DNA of 64,000 nucleotides from Dendrophyllia cribrosa. Lineage: Eukaryota; Cnidaria; Anthozoa; Scleractinia; Dendrophylliidae. The notes under the pieces were generated by a model. The model was not told the DNA's origin. It made no database searches and saw only the letters and a program-made list of their open reading frames with translations. Made by a program: the position numbers and the translations under genes. Position 1 is the stretch's first letter. Every line of letters starts with the position of its first letter. Shown one piece after another: positions 16,524 through 34,000 of this stretch. The stretch spans positions 21,889,095-21,953,094 of the forward strand of contig JAJLRJ010000011.1 of the NCBI GenBank assembly GCA_024195265.1. The letters are read 5' to 3'.

Positions 16524-19500
16524 TATCTTTGACTATCATCAGCTATCTTTGACTATCATCAGCTATCTTTGACTATCATCAACTATCTTTGACTATCATC
16601 AACTATCTTTGACTATCATCAGCTATCTTTGACTATCATCAACTATCTTTGACTATCATCAGCTATCTTTGACTATCATCAGCTATCTTTGACTATCATC
16701 AACTATCTTTGACTATCATCAACTATCTTTGACTATCATCAACTATCTTTGACTATCATCAGCTATCTTTGACTATCATCAGCTATCTTTGACTATCATC
16801 AACTATCTTTGACTATCATCAACTATCTTTGACTATCATCACCTATCTTTGACTATCATCAGCTATCTTTGACTATCATCAGCTATCTTTGACTATCATC
16901 AACTATCTTTGACTATCATCAACTATCTTTGACTATCATCAACTATCTTTGAATATCATCAACTATCTTTCACTATCATCAACTATCTTTGACTATCATT
17001 AAACTATCTTTGACTATCATTAAACTATCTTTGAATATCATCAACTATCTTTGACTATCATCAACTATCTTTGACTATCATTAAACTATCTTTGACTATC
17101 ATTAAACTATCTTTGAATATCATCAACTATCTGACTATCATCAGCTATCTTTGACTATCATCAACTATCTTTGACTATCATCAACTATCTTTGACTATCA
17201 TCAACTATCCTTGACTATCATCAACTATCTTTGACTATCATCAGCTATCTTTGACTATCATCAGCTATCTTTGACTATCATCAGCTATCTTTGAATATCA
17301 TCAACTATCTTTGAATATCATCAACTATCTTTCACTATCATCAACTATCTTTGACTATCATTAAACTATCTTTGACTATCATCAACTATCTTTGAATATC
17401 ATCAACTATCTTTGACTATCATCAGCTATCTTTGACTATCATCAGCTATCTTTGACTATCATCAACTATCTTTGACTATCATCAACTATCTTTGACTATC
17501 ATCAACTATCCTTGACTATCATCAACTATCTTTGACTATCATCAGCTATCTTTGACTATCATCAGCTATCTTTGACTATCATCAACTATCTTTGACTATC
17601 ATCAACTATCTTTGACTATCATCAGCTATCTTTGACTATCATCAACTATCTTTGACTATCATCAACTATCTTTGACTATCATTAAACTATCTTTGACTAT
17701 CATCAACTATCTTTGACTATCATTAAACTATCTTTGACTATCATCAACTATCTTTGACTATCATCAACTATCTTTGACTATCATCAACTATCTTTGACTA
17801 TCATCAACTATCTTTGACTATCATCAACTATCTTTGACTATCATCAACTATCTTTGGCTATCATCAACTATCTTTGACTATCATTAAACTATCTTTGACT
17901 ATCATCAACTATCTTTGACTATCATTAAACTATCTTTGACTATCATCAACTATCTTTGACTATCATTAAACTATCTTTGACTATCATCAACTATCTTTGA
18001 CTATCATCAACTATCTTTGGCTATCATCAACTATCTTTGACTATCATCAACTATCTTTGGCTATCATCAACTATCTTTGACCATCATTAAACTATCTTTG
18101 ACTATCATCAACTATCTTTGACTATCATTAAACTATCTTTGACTATCATCAACTATCTTTGACTATCATTAAACTATCTTTGACTATCATCAACTATCTT
18201 TGACTATCATCAACTATCTTTGGCTATCATCAACTATCTTTGACTATCATTAAACTATCTTTGACTATCATCAACTATCTTTGACTATCATCAACTATCT
18301 TTGACTATCATCAACTATCTTTGACTATCATCAGCTATCTTTGACTATCATCAACTATCTTTGACTATCATCAACTATCTTTGACTATCATCAACTATCT
18401 TTGACTATCATCAGCTATCTTTGACTATCATCAACTATCTTTGACTATCATCAACTATCTTTGAATATCATCAACTATCTTTGACTATCATCAACTATCT
18501 TTGACTATCATTAAACTATCTTTGACTATCATCAACTATCTTTGACTATCATCAACTATCTTTGACTATCATCAACTATCTTTGACTATCATCAGCTATC
18601 TTTGACTATCATCAACTATCTTTGACTATCATCAACTATCTTTGACTATCATCAACTATCTTTGACTATCATCAGCTATCTTTGACTATCATCAACTATC
18701 TTTGACTATCATCAACTATCTTTGAATATCATCAACTATCTTTCACTATCATCAACTATCTTTGACTATCATTAAACTATCTTTGACTATTATTAAACTA
18801 TCTTTGAATATCATCAACTATCTTTGACTATCATCAACTATCTTTGACTATCATTAAACTATCTTTGACTATCATTAAACTATCTTTGAATATCATCAAC
18901 TATGTTTGACTATCATCAGCTATCTTTGACTATCATCAACTATCTTTGACTATCATCAACTATCTTTGACTATCATCAACTATCCTTGACTATCATCAAC
19001 TATCTTTGACTATCATCAGCTATCTTTGACTATCATCAGCTATCTTTGACTATCATCAGCTATCTTTGAATATCATCAACTATCTTTGAATATCATCAAC
19101 TATCTTTCACTATCATCAACTATCTTTGACTATCATTAAACTATCTTTGACTATCATCAACTATCTTTGACTATCATCAACTATCTTTGACTATCATCAG
19201 CTATCTTTGACTATCATCAACTATCTTTGACTATCATCAACTATCTTTGACTATCATCAACTATCTTTGACTATCATTAAACTATCTTTGACTATCATCA
19301 ACTATCTTTGACTATCATTAAACTATCTTTGACTATCATCAACTATCTTTGACTATCATCAACTATCTTTGACTATCATCAACTATCTTTGACTATCATC
19401 AGCTATCTTTGACTATCATCAACTATCTTTGACTATCATCAACTATCTTTGACTATCATCAACTATCTTTGACTATCATCAACTATCTTTGACTATCATC

Positions 19501-22500
19501 AACTATCTTTGACTATCATTAAACTATCTTTGAATATCATCAACTATCTTTGACTATCATCAACTATCTTTGACTATCATCAACTATCTTTGACTACCAT
19601 TAAACTATCTTTGACTATCATCAACTATCTTTGACTATCATCAACTATCTTTGACTATCATCAACTATCTTTGACTATCATCAACTATCTTTGACTATCA
19701 TCAGCTATCTTTGACTATCATCAGCTATCTTTGACTATCATCAGCTATCTTTGACTATCATCAGCTATCTTTGACTATCATCAGCTATCTTTGACTATCA
19801 TCAACTATCTTTGACTATCATTAACTATCTTTGACTATCATCAACTATCTTTGACTATCATCAGCTATCCTTGACTATCATCAGCTATCCTTGACTATCA
19901 TCAGCTATCTTTGACTATCATCAACTATCTTTGACTATCATCAACTATCTTTGACTATCATCAACTATCCTTGACTATCATCAACTATCTTTGACTATCA
20001 TCAGCTATCTTTGACTATCATCAGCTATCTTTGACTATCATCAACTATCTTTGACTATCATCAACTATCTTTGACTATCATCAGCTATCTTTGACTATCA
20101 TCAACTATCTTTGACTATCATCAACTATCTTTGACTATCATTAAACTATCTTTGACTAGCATCAACTATCTTTGACTATCATTAAATTATCTTTGACTAT
20201 CATCAACTATCTTTGACTATCATCAACTATCTTTGACTATCATCAACTATCTTTGACTATCATCAACTATCTTTGACTATCATCAACTATCTTTGACTAT
20301 CATCAACTATCTTTGACTATCATCAACTATCTTTGACTATCATCAACTATCTTTGACTATCATCAACTATCTTTGGCTATCATCAACTATCTTTGACTAT
20401 CATTAAACTATCTTTGACTATCATCAACTATCTTTGACTATCATCAACTATCTTTGACTATCATCAACTATCTTTGACTATCATCAGCTATCTTTGACTA
20501 TCATCAACTATCTTTGACTATCATCAACTATCTTTGAATATATCATCAACTATCTTTGACTATCATCAACTATCTTTGACTATCATTAAACTATCTTTGA
20601 CTATCATCAACTATCTTTGACTATCATCAACTATCTTTGACTATCATCAACTATCTTTGACTATCATCAGCTATCTTTGACTATCATCAACTATCTTTGA
20701 CTATCATCAACTATCTTTGACTATCATCAACTATCTTTGACTATCATCAGCTATCTTTGACTATCATCAACTATCTTTGACTATCATCAACTATCTTTGA
20801 ATATCATCAACTATCTTTCACTATCATCAACTATCTTTGACTATCATTAAACTATCTTAGACTATCATCAACTATCTTTGACTATCATCAACTATCTTTG
20901 AATATATCATCAACTATCTTTGACTATCATCAACTATCTTTGACTATCATTAAACTATCTTTGACTATCATCAACTATCTTTGACTATCATCAGCTATCT
21001 TTGACTATCATCAGCTATCTTTGACTATCATCAACTATCTTTGACTATCATCAACTATCTTTGACTATCATCAACTATCCTTGACTATCATTAAACTATC
21101 TTTGAATATCATCAACTATCTTTGACTATCATCAGCTATCTTTGACTATCATCAGCTATCTTTGACTATCATCAACTATCTTTGACTATCATCAACTATC
21201 TTTGAATATCATCAACTATCTTTCACTATCATCAACTATCTTTGACTATCATTAAACTATCTTTGACTATCATTAAACTATCTTAGAATATCATCAACTA
21301 TCTTTGACTATCATCAACTATCTTTGACTATCATTAAACTATCTTTGACTATCATTAAACTATCTTTGAATATCATCAACTATCTTTGACTATCATCAGC
21401 TATCTTTGACTATCATCAACTATCTTTGACTATCATCAACTATCTTTGACTATCATCAACTATCCTTGACTATCATCAACTATCTTTGACTATCATCAGC
21501 TATCTTTGACTATCATCAGCTATCTTTGACTATCATCAACTATCTTTGACTATCATGAACTATCTTTGACTATCATCAGCTATCTTTGACTATCATCAAC
21601 TATCTTTGACTATCATCAACTATCTTTGACTATCATTAAACTATCTTTGACTAGCATCAACTATCTTTGACTATCATCAACTATCTTTGACTATCATCAA
21701 CTATCTTTGACTATCATCAACTATCTTTGACTATCATCAACTATCTTTGACTATCATCAACTATCTTTGACTATCATCAACTATCTTTGACTATCATCAA
21801 CTATCTTTGACTATCATCAACTATCTTTGACTATCATCAACTATCTTTGGCTATCATCAACTATCTTTGACTATCATTAAACTATCTTTGACTATCATCA
21901 ACTATCTTTGACTATCATCAACTATCTTTGACTATCATCAACTATCTTTGACTATCATCAGCTATCTTTGACTATCATCAACTATCTTTGACTATCATCA
22001 ACTATCTTTGAATATATCATCAACTATCTTTGACTATCATCAACTATCTTTGACTATCATTAAACTATCTTTGACTATCATCAACTATCTTTGACTATCA
22101 TCAACTATCTTTGACTATCATCAACTATCTTTGACTATCATCAGCTATCTTTGACTATCATCAACTATCTTTGACTATCATCAACTATCTTTGACTATCA
22201 TCAACTATCTTTGACTATCATCAGCTATCTTTGACTATCATCAACTATTTTTGACTATCTTCAACTATCTTTAATATCATCAACTATCTTTCACTATCAT
22301 CAACTATCTTTGACTATCATTAAACTATCTTTGACTATTATTAAACTATCTTTGAATATCATCAACTATCTTTGACTATCATCAACTATCTTTGACTATC
22401 ATTAAACTATCTTTGACTATCATTAAACTATCTTTGAATATCATCAACTATCTTTGACTATCATCAGCTATCTTTGACTATCATCAGCTATCTTTGACTA

Positions 22501-25500
22501 TCATCAACTATCTTTGACTATCATCAACTATCTTTGACTATCATCAACTATCCTTGACTATCATCAACTATCTTTGACTATCATCAGCTATCTTTGACTA
22601 TCATCAGCTATCTTTGACTATCATCAACTATCTTTGACTATCATCAACTATCTTTGACTATCATCAGCTATCTTTGACTATCATCAACTATCTTTGACTA
22701 TCATCAACTATCTTTGACTATCATTAAACTATCTTTGACTATCATCAACTATCTTTGACTATCATTAAACTATCTTTGACTATCATCAACTATCTTTGAC
22801 TATCATCAACTATCTTTGACTATCATCAACTATCTTTGACTATCATCAACATTCTTTGACTATCATCAACTATCTTTGGCTATCATCAACTATCTTTGAC
22901 TATCATTAAACTATCTTTGACTATCATCAACTATCTTTGACTATCATTAAACTATCTTTGACTATCATCAACTATCTTTGACTATCATTAAACTATCTTT
23001 GACTATCATCAACTATCTTTGACTATCATCAACTATCTTTGGCTATCATCAACTATCTTTGACTATCATCAACTATCTTTGGCTATCATCAACTATCTTT
23101 GACTATCATTAAACTATCTTTGACTATCATCAACTATCTTTGACTATCATTAAACTATCTTTGACTATCATCAACTATCTTTGACTATCATTAAACTATC
23201 TTTGACTATCATCAACTATCTTTGACTATCATCAACTATCTTTGGCTATCATCAACTATCTTTGACTATCATTAAACTATCTTTGACTATCATCAACTAT
23301 CTTTGACTATCATCAACTATCTTTGACTATCATCAACTATCTTTGACTATCATCAGCTATCTTTGACTATCATCAACTATCTTTGACTATCATCAACTAT
23401 CTTTGACTATCATCAACTATCTTTGACTATCATCAGCTATCTTTGACTATCATCAACTATCTTTGACTATCATCAACTATCTTTGAATATCATCAACTAT
23501 CTTTGACTATCATCAACTATCTTTGACTATCATTAAACTATCTTTGACTATCATCAACTATCTTTGACTATCATCAACTATCTTTGACTATCATCAACTA
23601 TCTTTGACTATCATCAGCTATCTTTGACTATCATCAACTATCTTTGACTATCATCAACTATCTTTGACTATCATCAACTATCTTTGACTATCATCAGCTA
23701 TCTTTGACTATCATCAACTATCTTTGACTATCATCAACTATCTTTGAATATCATCAACTATCTTTCACTATCATCAACTATCTTTGACTATCATTAAACT
23801 ATCTTTGACTATTATTAAACTATCTTTGAATATCATCAACTATCTTTGACTATCATCAACTATCTTTGACTATCATTAAACTATCTTTGACTATCATTAA
23901 ACTATCTTTGAATATCATCAACTATGTTTGACTATCATCAGCTATCTTTGACTATCATCAACTATCTTTGACTATCATCAACTATCTTTGACTATCATCA
24001 ACTATCCTTGACTATCATCAACTATCTTTGACTATCATCAGCTATCTTTGACTATCATCAGCTATCTTTGACTATCATCAGCTATCTTTGAATATCATCA
24101 ACTATCTTTGAATATCATCAACTATCTTTCACTATCATCAACTATCTTTGACTATCATTAAACTATCTTTGACTATCATCAACTATCTTTGACTATCATC
24201 AACTATCTTTGACTATCATCAGCTATCTTTGACTATCATCAACTATCTTTGACTATCATCAACTATCTTTGACTATCATCAACTATCTTTGACTATCATT
24301 AAACTATCTTTGACTATCATCAACTATCTTTGACTATCATTAAACTATCTTTGACTATCATCAACTATCTTTGACTATCATCAACTATCTTTGACTATCA
24401 TCAACTATCTTTGACTATCATCAGCTATCTTTGACTATCATCAACTATCTTTGACTATCATCAACTATCTTTGACTATCATCAACTATCTTTGACTATCA
24501 TCAACTATCTTTGACTATCATCAACTATCTTTGACTATCATCAACTATCTTTGACTATCATTAAACTATCTTTGAATATCATCAACTATCTTTGACTATC
24601 ATCAACTATCTTTGACTATCATCAACTATCTTTGACTATCATTAAACTATCTTTGACTATCATCAACTATCTTTGACTATCATCAACTATCTTTGACTAT
24701 CATCAACTATCTTTGACTATCATCAACTATCTTTGACTATCATCAGCTATCTTTGACTATCATCAGCTATCTTTGACTATCATCAGCTATCTTTGACTAT
24801 CATCAGCTATCTTTGACTATCATCAGCTATCTTTGACTATCATCAACTATCTTTGACTATCATTAACTATCTTTGACTATCATCAACTATCTTTGACTAT
24901 CATCAGCTATCCTTGACTATCATCAGCTATCCTTGACTATCATCAGCTATCTTTGACTATCATCAACTATCTTTGACTATCATCAACTATCTTTGACTAT
25001 CATCAACTATTCTTGACTATCATCAACTATCTTTGACTATCATCAGCTATCTTTGACTATCATCAGCTATCTTTGACTATCATCAACTATCTTTGACTAT
25101 CATCAACTATCTTTGACTATCATCAACTATCTTTGACTATCATCAACTATCTTTGACTATCATCAACTATCTTTGACTATCATTAAACTATCTTTGACTA
25201 GCATCAACTATCTTTGACTATCATTAAATTATCTTTGACTATCATCAACTATCTTTGACTATCATCAACTATCTTTGACTATCATCAACTATCTTTGACT
25301 ATCATCAACTATCTTTGACTATCATCAACTATCTTTAACTATCATCAACTATCTTTGACTATCATCAACTATCTTTGACTATCATCAACTATTTTGGCTA
25401 TCATCAACTATCTTTGACTATCATTAAACTATCTTTGACTATCATCAACTATCTTTGACTATCATCAACTATCTTTGACTATCATCAACTATCTTTGACT

Positions 25501-28500
25501 ATCATCAGCTATCTTTGACTATCATCAACTATCTTTGACTATCATCAACTATCTTTGAATATATCATCAACTATCTTTGACTATCATCAACTATCTTTGA
25601 CTATCATTAAACTATCTTTGACTATCATCAACTATCTTTGACTATCATCAACTATCTTTGACTATCATCAACTATCTTTGACTATCATCAGCTATCTTTG
25701 ACTATCATCAACTATCTTTGACTATCATCAACTATCTTTGACTATCATCAACTATCTTTGACTATCATCAGCTATCTTTGACTATCATCAACTATCTTTG
25801 ACTATCATCAACTATCTTTGAATATCATCAACTATCTTTCACTATCATCAACTATCTTTGACTATCATTAAACTATCTTTGACTATTATTAAACTATCTT
25901 TGAATATCATCAACTATCTTTGACTATCATCAACTATATTTGACTATCATTAAACTATCTTTGACTATCATTAAACTATCTTTGAATATCATCAACTATC
26001 TTTGACTATCATCAGCTATCTTTGACTATCATCAGCTATCTTTGACTATCATCAACTATCTTTGACTATCATCAACTATCTTTGACTATCATCAACTATC
26101 CTTGACTATCATCAACTATCTTTGACTATCATCAGCTATCTTTGACTATCATCAGCTATCTTTGACTATCATCAACTATCTTTGACTATCATCAACTATC
26201 TTTGACTATCATCAGCTATCTTTGACTATCATCAACTATCTTTGACTATCATCAACTATCTTTGACTATCATTAAACTATCTTTGACTATCATCAACTAT
26301 CTTTGACTATCATTAAACTATCTTTGACTATCATCAACTATCTTTGACTATCATCAACTATCTTTGACTATCATCAACTATCTTTGACTATCATCAACTA
26401 TCTTTGACTATCATCAACTATCTTTGACTATCATCAACTATCTTTGGCTATCATCAACTATCTTTGACTATCATTAAACTATCTTTGACTATCATCAACT
26501 ATCTTTGACTATCATTAAACTATCTTTGACTATCATCAACTATCTTTGACTATCATCAACTATCTTTGACTATCATCAACTATCTTTGACTATCATCAAC
26601 TATCTTTGACTATCATCAACTATCTTTGACTATCATCAACTATCTTTGGCTATCATCAACTATCTTTGACTATCATTAAACTATCTTTGACTATCATCAA
26701 CTATCTTTGACTATCATCAACTATCTTTGACTATCATCAACTATCTTTGACTATCATCAGCTATCTTTGACTATCATCAACTATCTTTGACTATCATCAA
26801 CTATCTTTGACTATCATCGACTATCTTTGACTATCATCAGCTATCTTTGACTATCATCAACTATCTTTGACTATCATCAACTATCTTTGAATATCATCAA
26901 CTATCTTTGACTATCATCAACTATCTTTGACTATCATTAAACTATCTTTGACTATCATCAACTATCTTTGACTATTATCAACTATCTTTGACTATCATCA
27001 ACTATCTTTGACTATCATCAGCTATCTTTGACTATCATCAACTATCTTTGACTATCATCAACTATCTTTGACTATCATCAACTATCTTTGATTATCATCA
27101 GCTATCTTTGACTATCATCAACTATCTTTGACTATCATCAACTATCTTTGAATATCATCAACTATCTTTCACTATCATCAACTATCTTTGACTATCATTA
27201 AACTATCTTTGACTATTATTAAACTATCTTTGAATATCATCAACTATCTTTGACTATCATCAACTATCTTTGACTATCATTAAACTATCTTTGACTATCA
27301 TTAAACTATCTTTGAATATCATCAACTATGTTTGACTATCATCAGCTATCTTTGACTATCATCAACTATCTTTGACTATCATCAGCTATCTTTGACTATC
27401 ATCAACTATCTTTGACTATCATCAACTATCTTTGACTATCATCAACTATCTTTGACTATCATCAACTATCTTTGACTATCATCAACTATCTTTGACTATC
27501 ATTAAACTATCTTTGACTAGCATCAACTATCTTTGACTATCATTAAATTATCTTTGACTATCATCAACTATCTTTGACTATCATCAACTATCTTTGACTA
27601 TCATCAACTATCTTTGACTATCATCAACTATCTTTGACTATCATCAACTATCTTTCACTATCATCAACTATCTTTGACTATCATCAACTATCTTTGACTA
27701 TCATCAACTATCTTTGACTATCATCAACTATCTTTGACTATCATTAAACTATCTTTGACTATCATCAACTATCTTTGACTATCATCAACTATCTTTGACT
27801 ATCATCAACTATCTTTGACTATCATCAGCTATCTTTGACTATCATCAACTATCTTTGACTATCATCAACTATCTTTGAATATATCATCAACTATCTTTGA
27901 CTATCATCAACTATCTTTGACTATCAATAAACTATCTTTGACTATCATCAACTATCTTTGACTATCATCAACTATCTTTGACTATCATCAACTATCTTTG
28001 ACTATCATCAGCTATCTTTGACTATCATCAACTATCTTTGACTATCATCAACTATCTTTGACTATCATCAACTATCTTTGACTATCATCAGCTATCTTTG
28101 ACTATCATCAACTATCTTTGACTATCATCAACTATCTTTGAATATCATCAACTATCTTTCACTATCATCAACTATCTTTGACTATCATTAAACTATCTTT
28201 GACTATTATTAAACTATCTTTGAATATCATCAACTATCTTTGACTATCATCAACTATCTTTGACTATCATTAAACTATCTTTGACTATCATTAAACTATC
28301 TTTGAATATCATCAACTATCTTTGACTATCATCAGCTATCTTTGACTATCATCAGCTATCTTTGACTATCATCAACTATCTTTGACTATCATCAACTATC
28401 TTTGACTATCATCAACTATCCTTGACTATCATCAACTATCTTTGACTATCATCAGCTATCTTTGACTATCATCAGCTATCTTTGACTATCATCAACTATC

Positions 28501-31500
28501 TTTGACTATCATCAACTATCTTTGACTATCATCAGCTATCTTTGACTATCATCAACTATCTTTGACTATCATCAACTATCTTTGACTATCATTAAACTAT
28601 CTTTGACTATCATCAACTATCTTTGACTATCATTAAACTATCTTTGACTATCATCAACTATCTTTGACTATCATCAACTATCTTTGACTATCATCAACTA
28701 TCTTTGACTATCATCAACTATCTTTGACTATCATCAACTATCTTTGACTATCATCAACTATCTTTGGCTATCATCAACTATCTTTGACTATCATTAAACT
28801 ATCTTTGACTATCATCAACTATCTTTGACTATCATTAAACTATCTTTGACTATCATCAACTATCTTTGACTATCATCAACTATCTTTGACTATCATCAAC
28901 TATCTTTGACTATCATCAACTATCTTTGACTATCATCAACTATCTTTGACTATCATCAACTATCTTTGGCTATCATCAACTATCTTTGACTATCATTAAA
29001 CTATCTTTGACTATCATCAACTATCTTTGACTATCATTCAACTATCTTTGACTATCATCAACTATCTTTGACTATCATCAACTATCTTTGACTATCATCA
29101 ACTATCTTTGACTATCATCAACTATCTTTGACTATCATCAACTATCTTTGACTATCATCAACTATCTTTGGCTATCATCAACTATCTTTGACTATCATTA
29201 AACTATCTTTGACTATCATCAACTATCTTTGACTATCATCAACTATCTTTGACTATCATCAACTATCTTTGACTATCATCAGCTATCTTTGACTATCATC
29301 AACTATCTTTGACTATCATCAACTATCTTTGACTATCATCAACTATCTTTGACTATCATCAGCTATCTTTGACTATCATCAACTATCTTTGACTATCATC
29401 AACTATCTTTGAATATCATCAACTATCTTTGACTATCATCAACTATCTTTGACTATCATTAAACTATCTTTGACTATCATCAACTATCTTTGACTATCAT
29501 CAACTATCTTTGACTATCATCAACTATCTTTGACTATCATCAGCTATCTTTGACTATCATCAACTATCTTTGACTATCATCAACTATCTTTGACTATCAT
29601 CAACTATCTTTGAGTATCATCAGCTATCTTTGACTATCATCAACTATCTTTGACTATCATCAACTATCTTTGAATATCATCAACTATCTTTCACTATCAT
29701 CAACTATCTTTGACTATCATTAAACTATCTTTGACTATTATTAAACTATCTTTGAATATCATCAACTATCTTTGACTATCATCAACTATCTTTGACTATC
29801 ATTAAACTATCTTTGACTATCATTAAACTATCTTTGAATATCATCAACTATGTTTGACTATCATCAGCTATCTTTGACTATCATCAACTATCTTTGACTA
29901 TCATCAACTATCTTTGACTATCATCAACTATCCTTGACTATCATCAACTATCTTTGACTATCATCAGCTATCTTTGACTATCATCAGCTATCTTTGACTA
30001 TCATCAGCTATCTTTGAATATCATCAACTATCTTTGAATATCATCAACTATCTTTCACTATCATCAACTATCTTTGACTATCATTAAACTATCTTTGCCT
30101 ATCATCAACTATCTTTGACTATCATCAACTATCTTTGACTATCATCAGCTATCTTTGACTATCATCAACTATCTTTGACTATCATCAACTATCTTTGACT
30201 ATCATCAACTATCTTTGACTATCATTAAACTATCTTTGACTATCATCAACTATCTTTGACTATCATTAAACTATCTTTGACTATCATCAACTATCTTTGA
30301 CTATCATCAACTATCTTTGACTATCATCAACTATCTTTGACTATCATCAGCTATCTTTGACTATCATCAACTATCTTTGACTATCATCAACTATCTTTGA
30401 CTATCATCAACTATCTTTGACTATCATCAACTATCTTTGACTATCATCAACTATCTTTGACTATCATCAACTATCTTTGACTATCATTAAACTATCTTTG
30501 AATATCATCAACTATCTTTGACTATCATCAACTATCTTTGACTATCATCAACTATCTTTGACTATCATTAAACTATCTTTGACTATCATCAACTATCTTT
30601 GACTATCATCAACTATCTTTGACTATCATCAACTATCTTTGACTATCATCAACTATCTTTGACTATCATCAGCTATCTTTGACTATCATCAACTATCTTT
30701 GACTATCATCAACTATCTTTGAATATATCATCAACTATCTTTGACTATCATCAACTATCTTTGACTATCATTAAACTATCTTTGACTATCATCAACTATC
30801 TTTGACTATCATCAACTATCTTTGACTATCATCAACTATCTTTGACTATCATCAGCTATCTTTGACTATCATCAACTATCTTTGACTATCATCAACTATC
30901 TTTGACTATCATCAACTATCTTTGACTATCATCAGCTATCTTTGACTATCATCAACTATCTTTGACTATCATCAACTATCTTTGAATATCATCAACTATC
31001 TTTCACTATCATCAACTATCTTTGACTATCATTAAACTATCTTTGACTATTATTAAACTATCTTTGAATATCATCAACTATCTTTGACTATCATCAACTA
31101 TCTTTGACTATCATTAAACTATCTTTGACTATCATTAAACTATCTTTGACTATTATTAAACTATCTTTGAATATCATCAACTATCTTTCACTATCATCAA
31201 CTATCTTTGACTATCATTAAACTATCTTTGACTATCATCAGCTATCTTTGACTATCATCAACTATCTTTGACTATCATCAACTATCTTTGACTATCATCA
31301 ACTATCCTTGACTATCATCAACTATCTTTGACTATCATCAGCTATCTTTGACTATCATCAGCTATCTTTGACTATCATCAACTATCTTTGACTATCATCA
31401 ACTATCTTTGACTATCATCAGCTATCTTTGACTATCATCAACTATCTTTGACTATCATCAACTATCTTTGACTATCATTAAACTATCTTTGACTATCATC

Positions 31501-33500
31501 AACTATCTTTGACTATCATTAAACTATCTTTGACTATCATCAACTATCTTTGACTATCATCAACTATCTTTGACTATCATCAACTATCTTTGACTATCAT
31601 CAACTATCTTTGACTATCATCAACTATCTTTGACTATCATCAACTATCTTTGGCTATCATCAACTATCTTTGACTATCATTAAACTATCTTTGACTATCA
31701 TCAACTATCTTTGACTATCATTAAACTATCTTTGACTATCATCAACTATCTTTGACTATCATCAACTATCTTTGACTATCATCAACTATCTTTGACTATC
31801 ATCAACTATCTTTGACTATCATCAACTATCTTTGACTATCATCAACTATCTTTGGCTATCATCAACTATCTTTGACTATCATTAAACTATCTTTGACTAT
31901 CATCAACTATCTTTGACTATTATCAACTATCTTTGACTATCATCAACTATCTTTGACTATCATCAGCTATCTTTGACTATCATCAACTATCTTTGACTAT
32001 CATCAACTATCTTTGACTATCATCAACTATCTTTGACTATCATCAGCTATCTTTGACTATCATCAACTATCTTTGACTATCATCAACTATCTTTGAATAT
32101 CATCAACTATCTTTGACTATCATCAACTATCTTTGACTATCATTAAACTATCTTTGACTATCATCAACTATCTTTGACTATCATCAACTATCTTTGACTA
32201 TCATCAACTATCTTTGACTATCATCAGCTATCTTTGACTATCATCAACTATCTTTGACTATCATCAACTATCTTTGACTATCATCAACTATCTTTGACTA
32301 TCATCAGCTATCTTTGACTATCATCAACTATCTTTGAATATCATCAACTATCTTTGAATATCATCAACTATCTTTCACTATCATCAACTATCTTTGACTA
32401 TCATTAAACTATCTTTGAATATCATCAACTATCTTTGACTATCATCAACTATCTTTGACTATCATTAAACTATCTTTGACTATCATTAAACTATCTTTGA
32501 ATATCATCAACTATGTTTGACTATGATCAGCTATCTTTGACTATCATCAACTATCTTTGACTATCATCAACTATCTTTGACTATCATCAACTATCCTTGA
32601 CTATCATCAACTATCTTTGACTATCATCAGCTATCTTTGACTATCATCAGCTATCTTTGACTATCATCAGCTATCTTTGAATATCATCAACTATCTTTGA
32701 ATATCATCAACTATCTTTCACTATCATCAACTATCTTTGACTATCATTAAACTATCTTTGACTATCATCAACTATCTTTGACTATCATCAACTATCTTTG
32801 ACTATCATCAGCTATCTTTGACTATCATCAACTATCTTTGACTATCATCAACTATCTTTGACTATCATCAACTATCTTTGACTATCATTAAACTATCTTT
32901 GACTATCATCAACTATCTTTGACTATCATCAACTATCTTTGACTATCATCAACTATCTTTGACTATCATCAACTATCTTTGACTATCATCAACTATCTTT
33001 GACTATCATCAACTATCTTTGGCTATCATCAACTATCTTTGACTATCATTAAACTATCTTTGACTATCATCAACTATCTTTGACTATCATCAACTATCTT
33101 TGACTATCATCAACTATCTTTGACTATCATCAGCTATCTTTGACTATCATCAACTATCTTTGACTATCATCAACTATCTTTGACTATCATCGACTATCTT
33201 TGACTATCATCAGCTATCTTTGACTATCATCAGCTATCTTTGACTATCATCAACTATCTTTGACTATCATCAACTATCTTTGACTATCATCAACTATCTT
33301 TGACTATCATCAACTATCTTTGACTATCATAAACTATCTTTGACTATTATCAACTATCTTTGAATATCATCAACTATCTTTGACTATCATCAACTATCTT
33401 TGACTATCATTAAACTATCTTTGACTATCATTAAACTATCTTTGACTATCATCAACTATCTTTGACTATCATCAGCTATCTTTGACTATCATCAACTATC
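16524..33500 (+). repeat. 20-bp satellite array, segment 2
   Basis: About 17 kb of head-to-tail units in one orientation, mostly exact with few indels. Variant units (GAATATC, TTCACTATC, TTGGCTATC, TATTATTAAAC, TATGTTTGAC, GAATATATC) are not random. They recur in fixed order in long blocks, for example TTCACTATC at 18744 and 19108, and again at 23766 and 24130 (364 bp apart both times, blocks 5,022 bp apart). This shows higher-order repeat structure. No gene is present. Confidence 0.97.
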
Positions 33501-34000
33501 NNNNNNNNNNNNNNNNNNNNNNNNNNNNNNNNNNNNNNNNNNNNNNNNNNNNNNNNNNNNNNNNNNNNNNNNNNNNNNNNNNNNNNNNNNNNNNNNNNNN
33601 NNNNNNNNNNNNNNNNNNNNNNNNNNNNNNNNNNNNNNNNNNNNNNNNNNNNNNNNNNNNNNNNNNNNNNNNNNNNNNNNNNNNNNNNNNNNNNNNNNNN
33701 NNNNNNNNNNNNNNNNNNNNNNNNNNNNNNNNNNNNNNNNNNNNNNNNNNNNNNNNNNNNNNNNNNNNNNNNNNNNNNNNNNNNNNNNNNNNNNNNNNNN
33801 NNNNNNNNNNNNNNNNNNNNNNNNNNNNNNNNNNNNNNNNNNNNNNNNNNNNNNNNNNNNNNNNNNNNNNNNNNNNNNNNNNNNNNNNNNNNNNNNNNNN
33901 NNNNNNNNNNNNNNNNNNNNNNNNNNNNNNNNNNNNNNNNNNNNNNNNNNNNNNNNNNNNNNNNNNNNNNNNNNNNNNNNNNNNNNNNNNNNNNNNNNNN
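33501..34000. other. Assembly gap of 500 N
   Basis: Exactly 500 N, the style of a placeholder of unknown true size. Both flanks are satellite, so the real array length is unknown. Frames across the N are meaningless. Confidence 0.99.
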
